A stretch of 5,837 nt of DNA. Origin: an uncultured Bacteroidia bacterium. Lineage in GTDB: Bacteria; Bacteroidota; Bacteroidia; SpSt-205. The translations under genes were made by a program, and so were the position numbers. Location: the NCBI GenBank assembly GCA_937995505.1, contig CALKJV010000202.1, positions 1-5,837 of the forward strand, in the 5' to 3' direction. Numbering within the stretch: position 1 is the stretch's first letter; each line of letters begins with the position of its first letter. A model generated the notes under the pieces. The model was not told where the DNA came from. It did no database searches and saw only the letters and a list, made by a program, of their open reading frames with translations. Below are positions 4,458 through 5,837 of the stretch, piece by piece.

Positions 4458-5837
4458 ATGTATGCAAAGATACGAGAAAATGGGCAATTTTGGCCTGTGC
4501 TGCAAACCCTATCTGCGACACGATTGGCGGAGGCCTATCGGCTGATGTGCTGCACGGCCCACATGGCCCAGCTCTACGATGCGCACCGAGAGGTAGCGAA
4601 GTACGTCCATTCCACTTCTCGGGGGCATGAGGCGATCCAGATAGCAGTGGGCTTCTGCGTGGAAGATAGCGATTACTTGTATCCCTACTACCGGGACGAG
4701 GCGCTTCTGTTAGCGGTGGGATTTTCGCCGTATGAGCTGATGCTTCAACTGCTGGCGAAGGAGCCGGATATTTTTTCGGGGGGGCGCACCTACTATAATC
4801 ATGCGAGCTATCGGGGGCCAGATCGCCCACAGATTCCGCATCAGTCTTCGGCGACCGGCATGCAAGCTATCCCAGCTACAGGCGCCGCCCAAGGGCTCCA
4901 ATACCTGCGTTCACAAGGGCTGCGCCAGGATTCAGCTATTGTGGTCTGCAGCTTAGGGGATGGGTCTCTCACCGAAGGGGAAGTCTCCGAAGCCTTCCAG
5001 ATGGCGGTGCTGAAAAGACTACCTATCCTGTATGTCGTTCAAGACAATGGCTGGTCTATCTCAGCCTCTGAAGCCGAGATACGAGCCATGAATGCCCCAG
5101 AGTATGCGCGGGGGTTCCCGGGATTAGAGACATTTGTAGTGCGGGAGGGGGGTGATTTTCTGGCCTGTTATGAAGCGGCGCAATCCGCTTTTGCGCACGT
5201 CCGCGCTGAGAAAGGCCCAGCGCTCTTATACGCTCGGGTGCCTTTGATTGGGCACCACACTTCAGGCGTGCGCCGAGAGTGGTACAGAGAAGCAACCGAA
5301 TACGCAGAAGCTTTAGCAGCTGATCCACGGCTGGTGCTGGAGGCTCATTTACGCGTGCATTATCCTGAGATTGACCTGGGGGCCGTAGAGGCAGCTGCAC
5401 GGGCGGAGGTAGAGGCTGCCTTCGCCCGTGCGCAAGCGGCTCCGGATCCGGAGCTTAGCTCGCTTACGCAGCATATCTTTGCGCCCTCCCCTATCTCCGA
5501 GGAGCGTGGGCAACGCCATCCCCCGGGCGCGACGGAGGTGCTTATGGTAGATGCGGCCCTTCACGCAGTAGAGGAGCTTTTAGCGGCTCATCCAGAGGCC
5601 CTCTTCTACGGGCAAGATGTAGGACGCCGCCTAGGAGGGGTCTTTCGCGAAGCCGCTACCCTTGCCGAAAAGTTCGGTGATGCACGGGTCTTCAATACCC
5701 CCATCCAAGAGGCCTACATCATCGGCAGCACCGTCGGAATGGCAGCCGTAGGCTGTCGCCCCATCGTAGAGATTCAGTTTGCGGACTATATCTGGCCGGG
5801 GCTCAATCAGCTATTTACCGAACTAAGCCGAGCCCAT
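4458..5837 (+). CDS. 2-oxo acid dehydrogenase E1, fused alpha and beta chains (3' end outside window)
   Basis: This thiamine-diphosphate E1 enzyme decarboxylates a 2-oxo acid and passes the acyl group to E2 lipoate. From ATG 4458 the frame stays open for 460 codons to the last base. The alpha-type domain spans about 20-325: STSRGHEAIQIAVGF (52-66), YPYYRDEALLLAVGFSPYE (75-93), SSATGMQAIPATGAAQG (130-146). The ThDP/metal motif runs from GDGS (167-170) to QDN (195-197), with Asp replacing the usual first Asn. GHHTSG (265-270) matches the substrate/phosphorylation loop. An Ala/Pro linker (about 320-357) leads into the beta-type domain: LFYGQDVGRRLGGVFREA (382-399), then NTPIQEAYIIGSTVGMAAVG (413-432) with likely catalytic Glu418, then PIVEIQFADYIWPGLNQLF. 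The rest of the beta domain lies beyond the window. Such fusions are common in Bacteroidota, usually annotated as branched-chain 2-oxoisovalerate dehydrogenase. Pyruvate as substrate cannot be excluded. No Shine-Dalgarno or clear + strand promoter is seen; any promoter must lie inside the divergent gene. Confidence 0.94.
   Translation, partial: MYAKIRENGQFWPVLQTLSATRLAEAYRLMCCTAHMAQLYDAHREVAKYVHSTSRGHEAIQIAVGFCVEDSDYLYPYYRDEALLLAVGFSPYELMLQLLAKEPDIFSGGRTYYNHASYRGPDRPQIPHQSSATGMQAIPATGAAQGLQYLRSQGLRQDSAIVVCSLGDGSLTEGEVSEAFQMAVLKRLPILYVVQDNGWSISASEAEIRAMNAPEYARGFPGLETFVVREGGDFLACYEAAQSAFAHVRAEKGPALLYARVPLIGHHTSGVRREWYREATEYAEALAADPRLVLEAHLRVHYPEIDLGAVEAAARAEVEAAFARAQAAPDPELSSLTQHIFAPSPISEERGQRHPPGATEVLMVDAALHAVEELLAAHPEALFYGQDVGRRLGGVFREAATLAEKFGDARVFNTPIQEAYIIGSTVGMAAVGCRPIVEIQFADYIWPGLNQLFTELSRAH
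4465..4472 (-). promoter_or_regulatory. Possible Bacteroidota -7 promoter box (TATCTTTG) for the GT5-like gene
   Basis: Read on the minus strand, the bases are TATCTTTG, a full match to the Bacteroidota -7 consensus TAnnTTTG. Only 8 bases (CATACATT) separate it from the ATG of the GT5-like gene, so a transcript from this box would have almost no 5' leader. No TTTG -33 element lies at the expected distance of about 19 bases; a TTG occurs 12 bases upstream and a TTTG 30 bases upstream. Two or three chance matches to this box are expected on both strands of a window this size, so its position before the start codon is the only real support. It lies within codons 3-5 of the divergent E1 gene. Confidence 0.4.
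5439..5454. repeat. Perfect 16-bp palindrome in the E1 inter-domain linker
   Basis: GCTCCGGATCCGGAGC reads the same on both strands and has no loop. It falls in codons 328-333 (A-P-D-P-E-L), in the linker between the alpha-type and beta-type domains of the E1 gene, where protein constraint is low. The pairing does not extend beyond 16 bases. A perfect palindrome this long is expected by chance roughly 0.1 times in a window this size (8 matched pairs). It could be a protein-binding site or coincidence. Confidence 0.5.

Noticed and set aside
4453..4830. Open frames on the - strand opposite the E1 gene (also 4710-4901, 5056-5400 and 5349-5564)
   Set aside because: Low-complexity, Pro/Arg/Leu-rich translations opposite a strongly supported E1 frame; treated as shadows.
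1..5837. Mobile elements, CRISPR arrays, tRNA or rRNA genes
   Set aside because: No transposase or integrase motifs, no regularly spaced direct repeats and no tRNA-like cloverleaf were seen; coding sequence fills the window.

Overview
The window most likely comes from the phylum Bacteroidota. Four things seen in the sequence point there: (i) a DUF4270-type lipoprotein gene directly downstream of a short, single-domain 'glycogen synthase-like' gene, a pairing I recall as typical of Bacteroidota; (ii) a 2-oxo acid dehydrogenase E1 in which the alpha and beta chains are fused; (iii) FabH wording such as MKAGGS and VYQEGRQVFK; (iv) no convincing Shine-Dalgarno sequence before any start, with one TAnnTTTG-type -7 box just before a start codon. 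Base composition looks moderately GC-rich by eye. The genus cannot be told; a compact, possibly thermophilic lineage is a guess.

Layout. Bases 1-2487 (+ strand): the 3' part of plsX (its start lies outside the window), then fabH overlapping it by 8 bases, then an unrecognised lipoprotein gene whose signal peptide is read out of frame from the last 109 bases of fabH. Bases 2457-4456 (- strand): a GT5 N-terminal-domain protein followed 11 bases later by a DUF4270 lipoprotein, whose 3' end overlaps the + strand lipoprotein by 31 bases. Bases 4458-5837 (+ strand): the first 460 codons of the fused E1 gene, cut by the window end. Its ATG is one base away from the divergent ATG of the GT5-like gene. 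On this reading only 12 of 5837 bases (3699-3709 and 4457) are non-coding, and no gap needs separate description.

How the genes may work together. PlsX makes acyl-phosphate for phospholipid synthesis, and FabH starts fatty-acid chains from an acyl-CoA primer. A branched-chain-type 2-oxo acid dehydrogenase could supply branched acyl-CoA primers to FabH, so lipid precursor supply may link the two ends of the window; this is inference. The central lipoprotein and GT5-like genes have no known role I can support. I saw no mobile element, CRISPR array, tRNA, rRNA or obviously new multi-gene system. The interesting signals are the extreme compaction, the start and stop overlaps, and two conserved-looking proteins of unknown function.
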